From Flavobacteriaceae bacterium TMED48 (GTDB taxonomy: Bacteria > Pseudomonadota > Gammaproteobacteria > Pseudomonadales > Porticoccaceae), in the NCBI GenBank assembly GCA_905181995.1, contig CAJIZO010000024.1, positions 1 through 34,751 on the forward strand: a stretch of DNA of 34,751 nt. The letters are read 5' to 3'. Shown one piece after another: positions 16,746 to 28,299 of this stretch (within the stretch, counting starts at the first letter, position 1; the number at the start of each line of letters is the position of its first letter). The translations under genes and the position numbers were made by a program. The notes under the pieces are model-generated. The model did not search any database and was not told the origin of the DNA. It was given only the letters and a program-made list of their open reading frames with translations.

Positions 16746-18623
16746 ATGCAGTTGGTCAATCTACAGGGCATTACCCTGAGCTATGGGCAGCCGCCGCTGC
16801 TGGACGCCGTCGATTTGTCGATCTATTCTGGCGAAAGAGCCTGCTTAATAGGGCGCAATGGCGCCGGGAAATCCACTTTACTGAAAATTCTCGGTGGTCA
16901 AGTCAATGCCGATGAAGGCTTTTTCAAGGTCAGTAGTGGGGTCAAAATTGCGCAGCTTGAACAGGCCGTTCCGGAACATGTTGAAGGCACGGTGTTCGAC
17001 GTTATTTCCGAGGGGCTTGGCGCGCAGGGAGCGCTAATAAAACGCTTTCATCAACTCGTTCAGGCAGTCGCTACGGATACCAGCCAACAGTTGCTAAACG
17101 AGTTGGAAAGCTGTCAAACCGAGCTCGAACGGGTCGACGGATGGGACATTAATCAACGGGTCGAAGCGATCATTACCAAGATGGAGTTGGACACCGATGC
17201 GCAGCTTAGCAGCCTGTCCGGTGGCTACAAACGCCGCGTGTTGCTGGCGCGCGCGCTGGTCTGCCAACCCGATTTGTTGCTGCTCGACGAACCCACCAAT
17301 CATCTGGATATTGAATCGATCCAATGGTTGGAACAATTCCTAAAAAAATGGGATGGCGCGCTGTTATTTGTCAGCCACGACCGCAGCTTTATGGAGGCTC
17401 TGGCGACCCGCTTTATCGAAATCGACAGAGGCCAGCTAGCCGAGTTTGCCTGTACCTACAGCGAATACCTGCAACGCAAGCGGGACATGCAAGAAACCGA
17501 AGATCGCCACAATGCGCTGTTCGATAAGCGGCTTTCGCAGGAGGAGCGCTGGATCAGGCAGGGTATCAAAGCCCGGCGCACCCGCAACGAGGGCCGGGTC
17601 AGAGCCCTCGAAGCCATGCGCCGCGACTATGCCGACCGGCGGGTACAATTGGGTACCGCTAAAATGGATATTCAGCAGGCAGAAAAATCTGGCAAGATCG
17701 TCGCCGAAGCACGAGCCATCAATTTTCGATATGGCGAAGAACAGATCGTCAGAGAGTTTTCTACGCTGATCCAACGCGGTGAAAAAATCGGCCTGATTGG
17801 CCGCAATGGCGTCGGTAAGACCACCGTATTAAAACTGTTACTGGGTCAATTACAGCCGCAAACCGGGCATATCAAAACCGGCACCAACTTAAATATTGCG
17901 TATTTTGATCAGTATAGAACGGTGCTCGATTCGCACAAGTCGGTTCAAGATAACCTCTCCGGCGGGCGCGATATGTTACAAATCGGCGATAAATCTCGCC
18001 ACGTGATCAGCTATTTGCAGGATTTTTTGTTTGCTCCCGAGCGCTGCCGGCAACCCGTCTCGGTGCTCTCGGGCGGCGAGCGAAACCGTCTTTTACTGGC
18101 CAAGTTATTTCTTCAACCCGCCAACGTACTGGTGCTGGATGAGCCGACCAACGATCTGGATATCGACACCCTCGACCTACTCGAGGAACTATTGATCGAT
18201 TACAAGGGCACGCTATTGCTGGTCAGTCACGATCGTAGCTTTCTCAACAATGTAGTCACCAGCACGCTAGTTTTTGAGGGCGACGGCAAGATCAACGCCT
18301 ATGTCGGCGGCTACGACGATTGGTTGCGCCAGCGGCAACCCCCCAAAGTAGCCCTCAAAACCGCCACAGCGGACACGCCAAAAAGTTTGGCTTCCCCCAC
18401 TGTCGCCAAACTATCGTACCGCGATCAGCGCGAGTTAGACGCCTTGCCAGCAGAAATCGAAGGTCTAGAAGTACAGATTGCAGGGTTATCCGAGCAGCTC
18501 TGTGATCCTCAATACCACAGCCATAATCGCACTCAAGGCGAGCAACTTAGCGGCGAATTGAAGCGCGCGCAGCACGCGCTAGACGTCTGCTACAGCCGCT
18601 GGGAGGTGCTCGATCAGGGCTAG
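16746..18623 (+). CDS. uup: ABC-F family ATPase (Uup-like)
   Basis: Two ABC cassettes (GRNGAGKSTLLKIL / LSGGYKRRVLLARAL / LLLDEPTNHLDIESIQWLE; GRNGVGKTTVLKLL / LSGGERNRLLLAKL / LVLDEPTNDLDIDTLDLLEELL) and a C-terminal coiled coil as in Uup. Confidence 0.93.
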   Translation: MQLVNLQGITLSYGQPPLLDAVDLSIYSGERACLIGRNGAGKSTLLKILGGQVNADEGFFKVSSGVKIAQLEQAVPEHVEGTVFDVISEGLGAQGALIKRFHQLVQAVATDTSQQLLNELESCQTELERVDGWDINQRVEAIITKMELDTDAQLSSLSGGYKRRVLLARALVCQPDLLLLDEPTNHLDIESIQWLEQFLKKWDGALLFVSHDRSFMEALATRFIEIDRGQLAEFACTYSEYLQRKRDMQETEDRHNALFDKRLSQEERWIRQGIKARRTRNEGRVRALEAMRRDYADRRVQLGTAKMDIQQAEKSGKIVAEARAINFRYGEEQIVREFSTLIQRGEKIGLIGRNGVGKTTVLKLLLGQLQPQTGHIKTGTNLNIAYFDQYRTVLDSHKSVQDNLSGGRDMLQIGDKSRHVISYLQDFLFAPERCRQPVSVLSGGERNRLLLAKLFLQPANVLVLDEPTNDLDIDTLDLLEELLIDYKGTLLLVSHDRSFLNNVVTSTLVFEGDGKINAYVGGYDDWLRQRQPPKVALKTATADTPKSLASPTVAKLSYRDQRELDALPAEIEGLEVQIAGLSEQLCDPQYHSHNRTQGEQLSGELKRAQHALDVCYSRWEVLDQG

Positions 18624-18724
18624 CCATTGCCCTCTAACCGAAGCTTTATTTAATCGTCTAGCGTGGCGAAATAATGGCTTTAGGCTTAAACTTACGCTCT
18701 CAGGGCGCAAGACAACGGATAACT

Positions 18725-20266
18725 ATGCGTAAAAAACCCTTAGTATTATTGATCCTTGACGGCTTTGGCTACCGCGAAGAGGTGCAGCACAACGCTATCC
18801 AAAATGCCCACACGCCGGTCTGGGACGAGCTGTGGACGACCCGACCTAGAACGTTGATTGAGACTTCTGGGTTGGCGGTCGGATTACCCGAGGGGCAAAT
18901 GGGAAACTCTGAGGTCGGTCACATTACCTTGGGTGCGGGAAGGGTGCTGTACCAAAACTTCACCCGCATCAACAAGGCCATTGCCGACGGCGATTTTCAC
19001 ACCAACCCAGCCTACTGCAATGCCATCGATGGCGCCATCCAGACCGGCGGCGCGGTGCACATCCTCGGCCTGCTGTCGCAGGGCGGCGTGCACTCGCACG
19101 AAGATCACATCAATGCCGCCATCGAACTGGCGGTGCAACGCGGCGCCAGCTGGGTATATCTGCATGCATTTTTAGACGGTCGGGACTGCCCTCCCCGCAG
19201 CGCCAAGCCGTCGTTGGAAAAGACCCAAGCGCTATTTGAATCTCTCGGCGTTGGACGCATAGCCTCGATCATTGGGCGTTTTTATGCGCTCGATCGCGAC
19301 AACCGCTGGGACCGCGTTGCCATGGCCTATGAACTGCTCACGCAAGCTTCGGCACCCTACAGCGCCAGCGACGCCATCAGCGGCCTCGAAGCCGCCTATC
19401 AGCGCGGCGAAAATGACGAATTTGTCGGCGCCACCTGCATCGGCGATGGGCATTCGGACAGCGCTCAAATTAACGACGGCGATGCGGTTATATTCATGAA
19501 CTTTAGGCCCGATCGAGCGCGAGAACTGACCCACGCGCTGGTTGATGGGGACCATTTTGACGGTTTCGAGCGCAGCGTGGTAAGAGATCTGCCGCACTTT
19601 GTGATGACCACCGAATACGAGGCTTCGCTGACCCAGTGCTGCGCGTTTCCGCCAGTACCGATCGTCAATTCTCTCGGCGAGTATTTGTCCCGCCACCAAA
19701 AGCGTCAATTGCGGATTGCTGAAACCGAAAAATACGCCCACGTAACGTTCTTTTTTAGCGGTGGCCAAGAGGCGCTTTACGACGGCGAAGAGCGCATATT
19801 AAAACCCTCGCCCAACGTCGCCACCTATGATCTTCAACCGCAGATGAGCGCACCCGAAGTCACCGCAAGTTTGGTCGAGGCCATCCAGGGGGGTACATTT
19901 GATGTGATTATTTGCAACTATGCCAATTGCGATATGGTCGGTCATACCGGGAGTTATAGCGCTGCGATGCAAGCCGTTGAAACCATAGATAGCGCGCTCG
20001 ACGAGGTCCTTCGCGCGCTTGCCGACGTCGGCGGCGAAGCCTTGGTGACTGCCGATCATGGTAATGTCGAAACCATGTTTGACGACAAAATCAACCAACC
20101 GCATACCCAGCACACCACATTGCCGGTGCCCTTGGTGTTCGTCGGCGAGCGCAATCTTCGCCTCGCAAGCGGCGGCAGCTTGGCCGACGTAGCGCCGACC
20201 ATGCTGGCGCTACTGGGCCTCGAACAACCGAACGAGATGACCGGTCGGTCGCTCGTCGAACAATGA
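18725..20266 (+). CDS. gpmI: 2,3-bisphosphoglycerate-independent phosphoglycerate mutase
   Basis: [36 protein letters not shown]...[26 protein letters not shown]...[14 protein letters not shown]...[11 protein letters not shown]. Start at 18725 preferred over 18674. Confidence 0.97.
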   Translation: MRKKPLVLLILDGFGYREEVQHNAIQNAHTPVWDELWTTRPRTLIETSGLAVGLPEGQMGNSEVGHITLGAGRVLYQNFTRINKAIADGDFHTNPAYCNAIDGAIQTGGAVHILGLLSQGGVHSHEDHINAAIELAVQRGASWVYLHAFLDGRDCPPRSAKPSLEKTQALFESLGVGRIASIIGRFYALDRDNRWDRVAMAYELLTQASAPYSASDAISGLEAAYQRGENDEFVGATCIGDGHSDSAQINDGDAVIFMNFRPDRARELTHALVDGDHFDGFERSVVRDLPHFVMTTEYEASLTQCCAFPPVPIVNSLGEYLSRHQKRQLRIAETEKYAHVTFFFSGGQEALYDGEERILKPSPNVATYDLQPQMSAPEVTASLVEAIQGGTFDVIICNYANCDMVGHTGSYSAAMQAVETIDSALDEVLRALADVGGEALVTADHGNVETMFDDKINQPHTQHTTLPVPLVFVGERNLRLASGGSLADVAPTMLALLGLEQPNEMTGRSLVEQ

Positions 20267-21402
20267 AAACGCTCTGGGCATCGGTTAAAGCCTCCGCCCT
20301 AATGATCGGGTTATGCCTGTGTAGCAATCTGCAGGCGGAAGATCGCGAGCAACTCGAAGCCCTACAGCGCTCGATTTCAGAATTGCAAAAGACCTTGCAA
20401 AAGGGCGGGCAAGAAAAAAATCTTCTACAAAACGAATTGATGTCGGTGGAGCTCAAAGTATCTGCATTAAACGGCTCGCTGCGTGAACTGGGGGCTAAAA
20501 TCACTACGTTAGAGCAGCGCCAAGGGCAACTTCTGCAGCAAAAAAACCGCTTTCAAAAGGGCATTGAAGAGCAGCGCGAAGCGCTCTCTCAACACCTTAA
20601 TGCCGCCTACAAAATGGGCGCTCAAGAACCGATAAAATTACTCCTCAACCAGCGTGACCCGAGTAAATTCTCGCGCGTTTTTAGTTATTACAACTATTTC
20701 TCGCAGTCGCGAACCGAACAAATTGCCGCTCACCAGACCAGCGTTGACGCACTCGACGATGTACTGAAAACCATCAAGCGAGAACGCGCCGACATCGACA
20801 ACTCCCAGGCATCCCTGGCCAACAATCAAAACGAGTTGCTATCGCGCAAACAACAGCGCCAAAAAACTCTCGATCAATTGCAACTTTCACTCGCCAGTGA
20901 CCAAAAAAAGCTCAGCCAGTGGGAACGCCAACGGGCGCGCTTACAGCAAGTGTTGAACAAGGTGGAGCAGGCTTCCCGCGAGTTGACGCTGCCCGATGAC
21001 TACGTCCCGATCGCCTCCCGCAAGGGAACCCTCAATTGGCCGCTCAAAGGGCGTCTGCTGAAGCGTTTTGGCAATACCCGCAGCGGGTCATTGCGCTGGG
21101 AGGGTTGGTTGATCGGCAGCCGCGCCGGCACACCGGTAAACACGGTGCATCAGGGGCGAATTGTGTTCTCCAACTATCTAAGGGGGTTTGGCTTGCTAAT
21201 CATCGTCGATCACGGCGATAGCTTTATGTCGCTCTATGCCCACAACCAAGAACTGTTAAAAGATACCGGGGACTGGGTTGAAACCGGCGACATTTTAGCC
21301 CATTCAGGAGACAGCGGCGGCTTGGATAATCCAGCGCTATACTTCGAAATCCGCAAGCAGGGCAAACCACGCAACCCCAAAGCCTGGTTAAAAGCCAAAT
21401 AA
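20263..21402 (+). CDS. envC: murein hydrolase activator EnvC (coiled coil plus degenerate LytM/M23 domain)
   Basis: Signal peptide, long coiled coil, C-terminal LytM-like domain ([16 protein letters not shown]...[18 protein letters not shown]...[18 protein letters not shown]) with non-catalytic substitutions as in EnvC; 4-bp ATGA overlap with gpmI. Confidence 0.93.
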   Translation: MKTLWASVKASALMIGLCLCSNLQAEDREQLEALQRSISELQKTLQKGGQEKNLLQNELMSVELKVSALNGSLRELGAKITTLEQRQGQLLQQKNRFQKGIEEQREALSQHLNAAYKMGAQEPIKLLLNQRDPSKFSRVFSYYNYFSQSRTEQIAAHQTSVDALDDVLKTIKRERADIDNSQASLANNQNELLSRKQQRQKTLDQLQLSLASDQKKLSQWERQRARLQQVLNKVEQASRELTLPDDYVPIASRKGTLNWPLKGRLLKRFGNTRSGSLRWEGWLIGSRAGTPVNTVHQGRIVFSNYLRGFGLLIIVDHGDSFMSLYAHNQELLKDTGDWVETGDILAHSGDSGGLDNPALYFEIRKQGKPRNPKAWLKAK

Positions 21403-21517
21403 CCGGCGCGCCGATCGCCAGTTCCGCACACGGGAGCGACTGAAACGCCAGCCATAACCGCTATACTGTGGGCCAAGTACTCGCACCCAGCCGAGTCGGC
21501 CCAAGGAGATCAAGAAA

Positions 21518-22837
21518 ATGAACAGCCTTGTCATATTGCTGCAAATCGGCCTCGCCCTAGCAGTCTGCTCAACGGCGTTTGCCGACGGCGTCGATGGTCG
21601 GGATCAAGAGCCGCAAGCCGCTGCTGCAGACAGCCGCTTGCCGCTGCGAGAACTGCGTGCATTTACCCAGGTGTTCGAGCAAATTCGCCGCGGTTACGTG
21701 GATGAAGTCGACGACACACAGCTCCTCGAAAACGCTATCGTCGGCCTGTTGCTCGAACTCGATCCGCACTCTGCCTATCTGGATTTTAGCGATTACCAAG
21801 ATCTACAAGAAAGTGCCTCGGGAGAATACGGCGGTCTGGGTATTGAAGTCAGCGCCGAGCGCGGCCTGATCAAAGTTATTGCCCCGATCGACGGCAGCCC
21901 AGCTAAAAAAATCGGCATCGAATCAGGCGATTTAATTATCGAAATCAACGGTCAACCAGTGCGCAGCATGGCTCTGCCAAAAGCGATCGATAAATTGCGC
22001 GGCGAAAAGGGCAGTGCTATCGATCTCGAAATATATCGCGAGGGCGAAGACGGTCCCCTGCCCTTCACCATCATCCGCGACATCATCTACAACAGCGCCG
22101 TGCGCAGTCGGTTCTTAGAACCGGGCATTGGTTACGTGCGAATCGCACAATTCCAGGAAAAATCGGGCAGCGATTTCATCGCCGCCATCGAGAAATTAGA
22201 CGTGCAAACCTCGCCGGATCAGCCGATTCGAGGGCTGGTTATCGATCTCCGCAATAATCCAGGGGGCCTGGTTCCCGCGGCGGTGCAGATCGCAGATGCC
22301 CTAATCGATAGCGGCACCATCGTCTACACCGAGGGTCGCATCGCCAGCTCCAACCAAAGATTTGAGGCCACACCGGGCGATATGCTGGCCTCCGTACCGG
22401 TCGTCGTATTGATCAATGGTGGCAGCGCATCGGCCTCGGAAATCGTTGCCGGTGCCCTTCAAGACCACAATAGAGCCGCGATCGTGGGAACTCAGAGCTT
22501 TGGCAAGGGATCGGTGCAAACGGTCATGCCCCTCGGCGATGGTCGAGCCGTCAAACTGACCACAGCACGCTACTTCACCCCCAGTGGACGGTCGATACAA
22601 GCGCTGGGGATCGCCCCAGATATCATCGTTCCCAGAGCTGAAATCCGCTTACTCGACGCGGTGCCAGAATTGCGTGAAAAGGACCTGCAGGGACATCTAC
22701 CGAACATTGACGACGCCCAACCTGGGCCGGCACTCGAAGACATCAGCGACGACAATCAACTCCAAGAAGCCGTCATCATTCTCAAAGGTTTCAACCTGCT
22801 CGGCGGCAACCCGAAACCATCCGCGGCGCCTAAGTGA
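21518..22837 (+). CDS. ctpA: S41-family C-terminal processing periplasmic peptidase
   Basis: Signal peptide, PDZ domain ([41 protein letters not shown]), catalytic region [36 protein letters not shown]. Confidence 0.95.
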   Translation: MNSLVILLQIGLALAVCSTAFADGVDGRDQEPQAAAADSRLPLRELRAFTQVFEQIRRGYVDEVDDTQLLENAIVGLLLELDPHSAYLDFSDYQDLQESASGEYGGLGIEVSAERGLIKVIAPIDGSPAKKIGIESGDLIIEINGQPVRSMALPKAIDKLRGEKGSAIDLEIYREGEDGPLPFTIIRDIIYNSAVRSRFLEPGIGYVRIAQFQEKSGSDFIAAIEKLDVQTSPDQPIRGLVIDLRNNPGGLVPAAVQIADALIDSGTIVYTEGRIASSNQRFEATPGDMLASVPVVVLINGGSASASEIVAGALQDHNRAAIVGTQSFGKGSVQTVMPLGDGRAVKLTTARYFTPSGRSIQALGIAPDIIVPRAEIRLLDAVPELREKDLQGHLPNIDDAQPGPALEDISDDNQLQEAVIILKGFNLLGGNPKPSAAPK

Positions 22838-25082
22838 TGTTGAGCGCCAGTCGATCAACTTTTTGAAAACCGCGGGGCAGTTTGTGACCGCGCCTGCCGC
22901 GCTCGCCGCGATAGTGCTCTAGATCTTTGGGTTTCATCACCAAGTAACGCTTGCCCGAGTGCACCACCAACGATTCGTCGCGACCAATAATCGCATAGTC
23001 AATTACGTATTCCTCGCGATTTGCCAGACGCGATGCTGGAATATTGATGATCTTGTTGCCCTTGCCGCGCGATAGTTCCGGCAGGTCGGCGACCGCAAAC
23101 ACCAGCATGCGACCCTCGTTACTAACTGCCGCTACCAAGGCATCGGCATCATCGATCAATTTCGGCCTAAAAACACGACCGCCACTGGGAATCGATACCA
23201 CCGCTTTGCCGGCCCGGTTCTTGGTGTACAAACTGCCAACCTGGGTTATAAAACCATAGCCTGCATCGCTGCCAAGGAGTATTTTTTGCTCGTCGCCAGC
23301 CATTAAAATACCGCAAAACTGCGCCCCGCTTGGAGGACTGAGGCGCCCGGTGGCTGGTTCACCCTGCCCTCGGGCAGACGGCAGTGTATGGCCGGGTAAC
23401 GCATAAAATCGACCGCTCGTGTCCTGTAGAAAAACGCTCTGATTACTGCGCCCTCGGGTCATCGCGAGAAAGCTATCGCCCGATTTATAACTCAACAGGG
23501 TAGCGTCGACATCGTGCCCCTTGGCCGCACGAATCCAACCGCGCTCCGACAAAACTGCGGTGATTGGCTCCGCCGTTAACAGGTCTTTCTCGCTAAAGGC
23601 CTGCGCTTCGCCGCGTTCAATTAACGGCGATCGACGCGCATCACCGTACTCGTCGGCGGTTGCTTTGAGCTCGTTTTTTACCAGCGTCTTAAGCCGAGCA
23701 TCGGAACCTAGCAGACGCTCCAGCTCGGTTTTTTCGTTTGCTAACGCGGTCTGCTCCGCGCGGATTTTCACTTCTTCAAGACGCGCGAGTTGGCGCAACT
23801 TTGTGTCTAATACGTACTCGGCCTGCGCCTCTGACAATCCAAATGTGGCGATCAACGTTGCCTTTGGATGCTCTTCTGTACGAATAATATGGATCACCTG
23901 ATCGAGGTTCAAAAAGGCAATCAACAAGCCATCGAGTAAATGCAGGCGACGATCGACACGCTCCAAGCGGTAAGTCAAACGACGCCTAGTGGTGGCGATT
24001 CGAAATTGGATCCACTCGCGCAGGATCGTCGGCAAGTTCATCACCGTCGGACGGCCATCGATACCGATAATGTTTAAATTGATACGGTAACTGCGCTCCA
24101 AATCAGTGGTTGCGAAGAGATGGTCCATGGCGGCATTCACATCGACCCGGTTAGACCGGGGTGATATCACCAATCGCGTCGGATTTTCGTGGTCCGATTC
24201 ATCGCGTAAGTCTTCGATCATCGGCAATTTTTTATTCCGCATCTGCGCCGCAATCTGCTCGAGAATCTTCGATCCCGAGGCCTGAAACGGCAACGCAGTG
24301 ACGATAATATCGGTGTCTTCACGGTGCCAAACCGCGCGCATTTTTACCGAACCACGACCGGACTCATAAACCGCATGCAAATCGCTCTGCGCGGTAATAA
24401 TTTCGGCGTCGGTCGGGAAGTCGGGCGCCTTTACATGGAGCATTAAATCGGCCACTGTCGCCTTTGGATGCTCCAGCATATGCAAGCAGGCGGCGACCAC
24501 CTCGCGTAAATTATGCGGCGGAATATCGGTCGCCATACCCACTGCAATACCGGTAGTACCGTTGAGTAACACATTGGGTACCCGCGCTGGCAGTATCTCC
24601 GGTTCATCCATGGTGGCGTCGAAATTCGGCCGCCAATCAACTGTACCTTGAGCCAGTTCGGATAGCAGCACTTCGGCGTACTTGGATAATTTGGACTCTG
24701 TATAGCGCATTGCGGCAAACGATTTTGGGTCGTCCGAAGAGCCCCAGTTACCCTGCCCATCAACCAGCGGATAGCGATATGAAAAGGGCTGCGCCATCAA
24801 CACCATTGCCTCGTAGGCCGCGCCATCGCCGTGGGGATGGAATTTACCGATAACATCACCCACCGTGCGCGCCGATTTTTTGTATTTCGCCGTCGCCTTC
24901 AGACCCAACTCGCTCATGGCATACACGATCCGGCGCTGAACCGGTTTCAAGCCATCGCCTATATGCGGCAGTGCGCGATCCAAAATGACGTACATGGAAT
25001 AATCCAAGTACGCCTGCTCGGCATACTGGCGAAGCGATCGGCTCTCTTCACCGCGCTCGTTAAAGGTGACCATATCGTTCAT
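22830..25082 (-). CDS. parC: DNA topoisomerase IV subunit A
   Basis: [32 protein letters not shown]...[59 protein letters not shown]; 750 aa; next to parE. Confidence 0.97.
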   Translation of the reverse strand: MNDMVTFNERGEESRSLRQYAEQAYLDYSMYVILDRALPHIGDGLKPVQRRIVYAMSELGLKATAKYKKSARTVGDVIGKFHPHGDGAAYEAMVLMAQPFSYRYPLVDGQGNWGSSDDPKSFAAMRYTESKLSKYAEVLLSELAQGTVDWRPNFDATMDEPEILPARVPNVLLNGTTGIAVGMATDIPPHNLREVVAACLHMLEHPKATVADLMLHVKAPDFPTDAEIITAQSDLHAVYESGRGSVKMRAVWHREDTDIIVTALPFQASGSKILEQIAAQMRNKKLPMIEDLRDESDHENPTRLVISPRSNRVDVNAAMDHLFATTDLERSYRINLNIIGIDGRPTVMNLPTILREWIQFRIATTRRRLTYRLERVDRRLHLLDGLLIAFLNLDQVIHIIRTEEHPKATLIATFGLSEAQAEYVLDTKLRQLARLEEVKIRAEQTALANEKTELERLLGSDARLKTLVKNELKATADEYGDARRSPLIERGEAQAFSEKDLLTAEPITAVLSERGWIRAAKGHDVDATLLSYKSGDSFLAMTRGRSNQSVFLQDTSGRFYALPGHTLPSARGQGEPATGRLSPPSGAQFCGILMAGDEQKILLGSDAGYGFITQVGSLYTKNRAGKAVVSIPSGGRVFRPKLIDDADALVAAVSNEGRMLVFAVADLPELSRGKGNKIINIPASRLANREEYVIDYAIIGRDESLVVHSGKRYLVMKPKDLEHYRGERGRRGHKLPRGFQKVDRLALNIT

Positions 25083-25106
25083 AGCGAACTCTCTCTGGGT
25101 TAAATG

Positions 25107-26999
25107 TTACAGATTGCCAACGTCGGCCAAATTGCCCTTGACCTCGAGCCACTGTCGGCGATCCGGTGCGCGTTTTTTTGCCAGCAACATATCCAGCGTA
25201 GCATCGGTATCATCGCCTGATTGCAGCGTCAATTGCACCAACCTGCGGGTATCTGGGTCCATGGTCGTCTCGCGCAACTGCAATGGGTTCATCTCGCCCA
25301 GCCCTTTAAACCGCTGGACGTTGACTTTACCGCGCACACCCTCGGCCTCTATGCGGTCCAACATACCTTGTTTTTCGGCCTCGTCGAGCGCGTAGTAGAC
25401 CTCCTTACCGACGTCGATACGAAACAACGGCGGCATCGCCACGTAGATATGCCCGGCGCTCACCAAGGCGCGAAAATGGCGCACGAACAGGGCGCATAGC
25501 AGGGTCGCAATATGCAGTCCGTCGGAATCGGCATCCGCCAAAATACAAACCTTGTGATAGCGCAGTGCGTCGATATTGTCAGTCGCCGGATCGACGCCCA
25601 AAGCCACCGAGATATCGTGAACTTCTTGGGACGCCAAGATCTCTTGCGAGTCGACCTCCCAAGTGTTGAGTATCTTTCCGCGCAGCGGCATGATCGCTTG
25701 ATTTTCACGATTTCTCGCCTGCTTTGCAGACCCACCCGCCGAATCACCTTCAACCAAAAACAATTCACAGCGCTCGGCTTCAGCGCTCGAGCAGTCCGCC
25801 AACTTGCCGGGTAGCGCCGGCCCCTGAGTAATTTTTTTGCGCACCACCTTTTTGCTTGCGCGCATTCGCCGCTGTGCGGTAAAAATGCACAACTCGGCAA
25901 TTTTTTCTGCTTCCTCGGTATGCTGGTTGAGCCACAGACTAAAGCTGTCTTTGACCACCCCAGAGACAAAGCTAGCGACCTCGCGCGACGACAATCGATC
26001 CTTGGTTTGCCCAGAAAATTGCGGGTCTGCCAGCTTGGTCGAGAGCACGAAGCTACAGCGCTCCCATATATCGTCGGGCGCCAGTTTAACCCCGCGGGGT
26101 AATAAATTTCTAAATTCGCAAAACTCTCGAATCGCCTCCAACAGCCCGGTTCGCAAGCCGTTGACATGGGTGCCACCCTGGGGAGTCGGGATCAGATTCA
26201 CGTAGCTTTCCTGCACCAAATCGCCGCCTTCGGGTAGCCACTGTAGCGCCCATTCAGCAGCCTCGTGTTGCGCGGTAAAAACTCCAACGAAAGGCAGTGG
26301 CGGCAGTAGCTCCCAACCCTGTAAGGCACCCAGCAGATAATCCTGCAAGCCGTCCTCGTAATACCAGGTGTCGGATTGCCCCGATTGCTGGTCTTCAAAG
26401 TTGACCGTCAATCCACCGCACAGGACGGCCTTGGCGCGCAATACGTGACGCAGTCGCGAGAGCGAGAATTTAACCGAATCAAAATAACCGGCATTCGGCC
26501 AAAACCTCAGCAGAGTGCCGGTATTGCGCGCACCACAACTATCGATGACGCGCAAATCTGTGGTCTTTTCACCGTCGGCAAAATCGATTTGATAGATATT
26601 GCTCTGGCGTTTTACCGTGACCTCTAACTTCTCGGATAACGCATTGACCACCGAGACACCAACACCGTGCAAACCGCCGGAAAACTGATAGTTGTCGTTG
26701 GAGAATTTGCCACCGGCATGGAGCGTCGACAGAATCACTTCAACACCGGGGACACCCTGTTCTGGATGGATGTCCACCGGCATGCCGCGGCCATCGTCGC
26801 CGACCGACAGCGAACCGTCCTTGTACAACACCACATCGATCCGCTTGGCGTGCCCGGCGAGAGCTTCGTCGACGCTGTTATCGATCACTTCCTGCGCCAA
26901 ATGGTTAGGCCGAGTGGTATCGGTGTACATGCCAGGGCGCTTGCGAACTGGGTCTAGGCCGGTCAGCACCTCGATATCACTGGCGCTATAGTTACTCAT
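25107..26999 (-). CDS. parE: DNA topoisomerase IV subunit B
   Basis: YSASDIEVLTGLDPVRKRPGMYTDTTRPNHLAQEVIDNSVDEALAG...GVPGVEVILSTLHAGGKF...LVEGDSAGGSAKQARNRENQAIMPLRGKILN...RFKGLGEMNP. Confidence 0.97.
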   Translation of the reverse strand: MSNYSASDIEVLTGLDPVRKRPGMYTDTTRPNHLAQEVIDNSVDEALAGHAKRIDVVLYKDGSLSVGDDGRGMPVDIHPEQGVPGVEVILSTLHAGGKFSNDNYQFSGGLHGVGVSVVNALSEKLEVTVKRQSNIYQIDFADGEKTTDLRVIDSCGARNTGTLLRFWPNAGYFDSVKFSLSRLRHVLRAKAVLCGGLTVNFEDQQSGQSDTWYYEDGLQDYLLGALQGWELLPPLPFVGVFTAQHEAAEWALQWLPEGGDLVQESYVNLIPTPQGGTHVNGLRTGLLEAIREFCEFRNLLPRGVKLAPDDIWERCSFVLSTKLADPQFSGQTKDRLSSREVASFVSGVVKDSFSLWLNQHTEEAEKIAELCIFTAQRRMRASKKVVRKKITQGPALPGKLADCSSAEAERCELFLVEGDSAGGSAKQARNRENQAIMPLRGKILNTWEVDSQEILASQEVHDISVALGVDPATDNIDALRYHKVCILADADSDGLHIATLLCALFVRHFRALVSAGHIYVAMPPLFRIDVGKEVYYALDEAEKQGMLDRIEAEGVRGKVNVQRFKGLGEMNPLQLRETTMDPDTRRLVQLTLQSGDDTDATLDMLLAKKRAPDRRQWLEVKGNLADVGNL

Positions 27000-27034
27000 A
27001 GTGGTGTGTTTTCATACTGGTTAAAGTCATCTGA

Positions 27035-27607
27035 TTACGCCATTAAAAATCGATAAATATCGCCGAGATGATCGGCAAAATTGATAAAGCTGTGATCGCC
27101 GCCCTGCTCGACGAGCATCGAACACCCCCGGTAACGCTCCTCGGCATGCCGATAATCCAACACCTCGTCGCCAGTCTGAAGCAATACATGGTAGCGCCGC
27201 TTATCGACGATAATCGGACGATCCCAGCGGCGGTACTCTTCGACATGATGCGGTTCAAAGCGCCACTCATCGCCGCTGTGAAAATGGGTATTTATGCCGA
27301 TGTAACGATCCATCCCAAGCGCCGGATTCACCGCCGGGTTGATTAAAACGCCGCGATGTCCGTAGTGCTCAATCAAGTAGGTGGCAAAAAAACCGCCCAT
27401 AGAACTGCCGATTAAATAGATCGAACGATCTCGATTGTCGTCCATCAAGGTCCGCAGCCGATGCGTAGCGGCGTTCGCAAACGGCGGTAACTGAGGACAA
27501 AAAAATTCCATGTCGGGCGCGTGTTCGGCAAACCAATCGGCACTGATGCGCGCTTTTTGCGAGTCCGGTGAGCTATTAAAACCGTGCAGATATAACAGGA
27601 GTGACAT
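27035..27607 (-). CDS. yqiA: YqiA-type alpha/beta-hydrolase (esterase)
   Basis: MSLLLYLHGFNSSPDSQKA...YLIGSSMGGFFATYL...LINPAVNPALGMDRYIG...QGGDHSFINF; Ser nucleophile GSSMGG; immediately upstream of parE. Confidence 0.92.
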   Translation of the reverse strand: MSLLLYLHGFNSSPDSQKARISADWFAEHAPDMEFFCPQLPPFANAATHRLRTLMDDNRDRSIYLIGSSMGGFFATYLIEHYGHRGVLINPAVNPALGMDRYIGINTHFHSGDEWRFEPHHVEEYRRWDRPIIVDKRRYHVLLQTGDEVLDYRHAEERYRGCSMLVEQGGDHSFINFADHLGDIYRFLMA

Positions 27608-27833
27608 AGATCGCGCATCGTTTAATTAGACCCTATTATAACGGAACAAGACACCTGCCAGCGACCAATTTATCGGCCCTTTCGGCCATCCTCCACGCAG
27701 CGATCGGCATCCCTCTAACGGCATTTTAATGCCCTCGTAAACAGCGCAGTTTTGCGCTTGCCCGACCCAGCAAAACCTGTGGCATGGGTAAATTACCGCT
27801 AGCCATTGCGGCACTGTCGAGCCTTATGACAGA

Positions 27834-28280
27834 TCAAAGGGGGGCTTTTAGTTGACGACTGCTGCAGCGCAGACCGTGGGATAATAACTCGCTCAAAAAT
27901 AAATTCCACTGCCACTTCTCATCCCGCGCGTACATCGCCGACGCTTGGCTGAGTACAAAGGGAATAGTGCGATCGCGGTTCCACTCGACCACCTCGACCA
28001 TCTGTGCATCGCGGTAAAGACGCACTTTGATATCGATATCGTCGAGCCATATGGGGCCCGACCGAGCAGCTGAAATTTGCACCAGGCTGGTATAGCGAGT
28101 GACCTCGACGACCCGCAGTTCGACGCTGCCCTGATCACCGGGGTCGGCGAATAACCAAGCGGTGGATCCCACCTGCCGAGTCTTGGGCAATACCCGCAAC
28201 AAGCGTCGATAATTTAACTCGCACTCTTCGTGCAACAGGGCCAAATCGTGGGTCTTTTTGCGCGCGTTCGGTAAAAACAA
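27834..28280 (-). CDS. DUF1249 family protein (YqiB-like)
   Basis: LHEECELNYRRLLRVLPKTRQ...RVVEVTRYTSLVQI...KVRLYRDAQMVEVVEW...KWQWNLFLSELLSHGL; positioned next to nudF as in the tolC-nudF-yqiB locus. Confidence 0.9.
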   Translation of the reverse strand: MFLPNARKKTHDLALLHEECELNYRRLLRVLPKTRQVGSTAWLFADPGDQGSVELRVVEVTRYTSLVQISAARSGPIWLDDIDIKVRLYRDAQMVEVVEWNRDRTIPFVLSQASAMYARDEKWQWNLFLSELLSHGLRCSSRQLKAPL

Positions 28281-28299
28281 TCGCCAACTCCGTCAATTA

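Noticed and set aside
19232-19768. 178-aa antisense ORF in gpmI
   Set aside because: Antisense to a strongly conserved gene with no recognisable domain; explained by codon bias.
25460-26176. 238-aa minus-strand ORF inside parE
   Set aside because: Same-strand alternative frame of an unambiguous parE; low-complexity W/C/R-rich translation typical of shadow ORFs.
27626-27814. 62-aa minus-strand ORF in the yqiB-yqiA gap, considered as a cpdA remnant
   Set aside because: Translation (MPQWLAVIYPCHRFCWVGQ...) shows no metallophosphoesterase motif and the region is rich in short hairpins.
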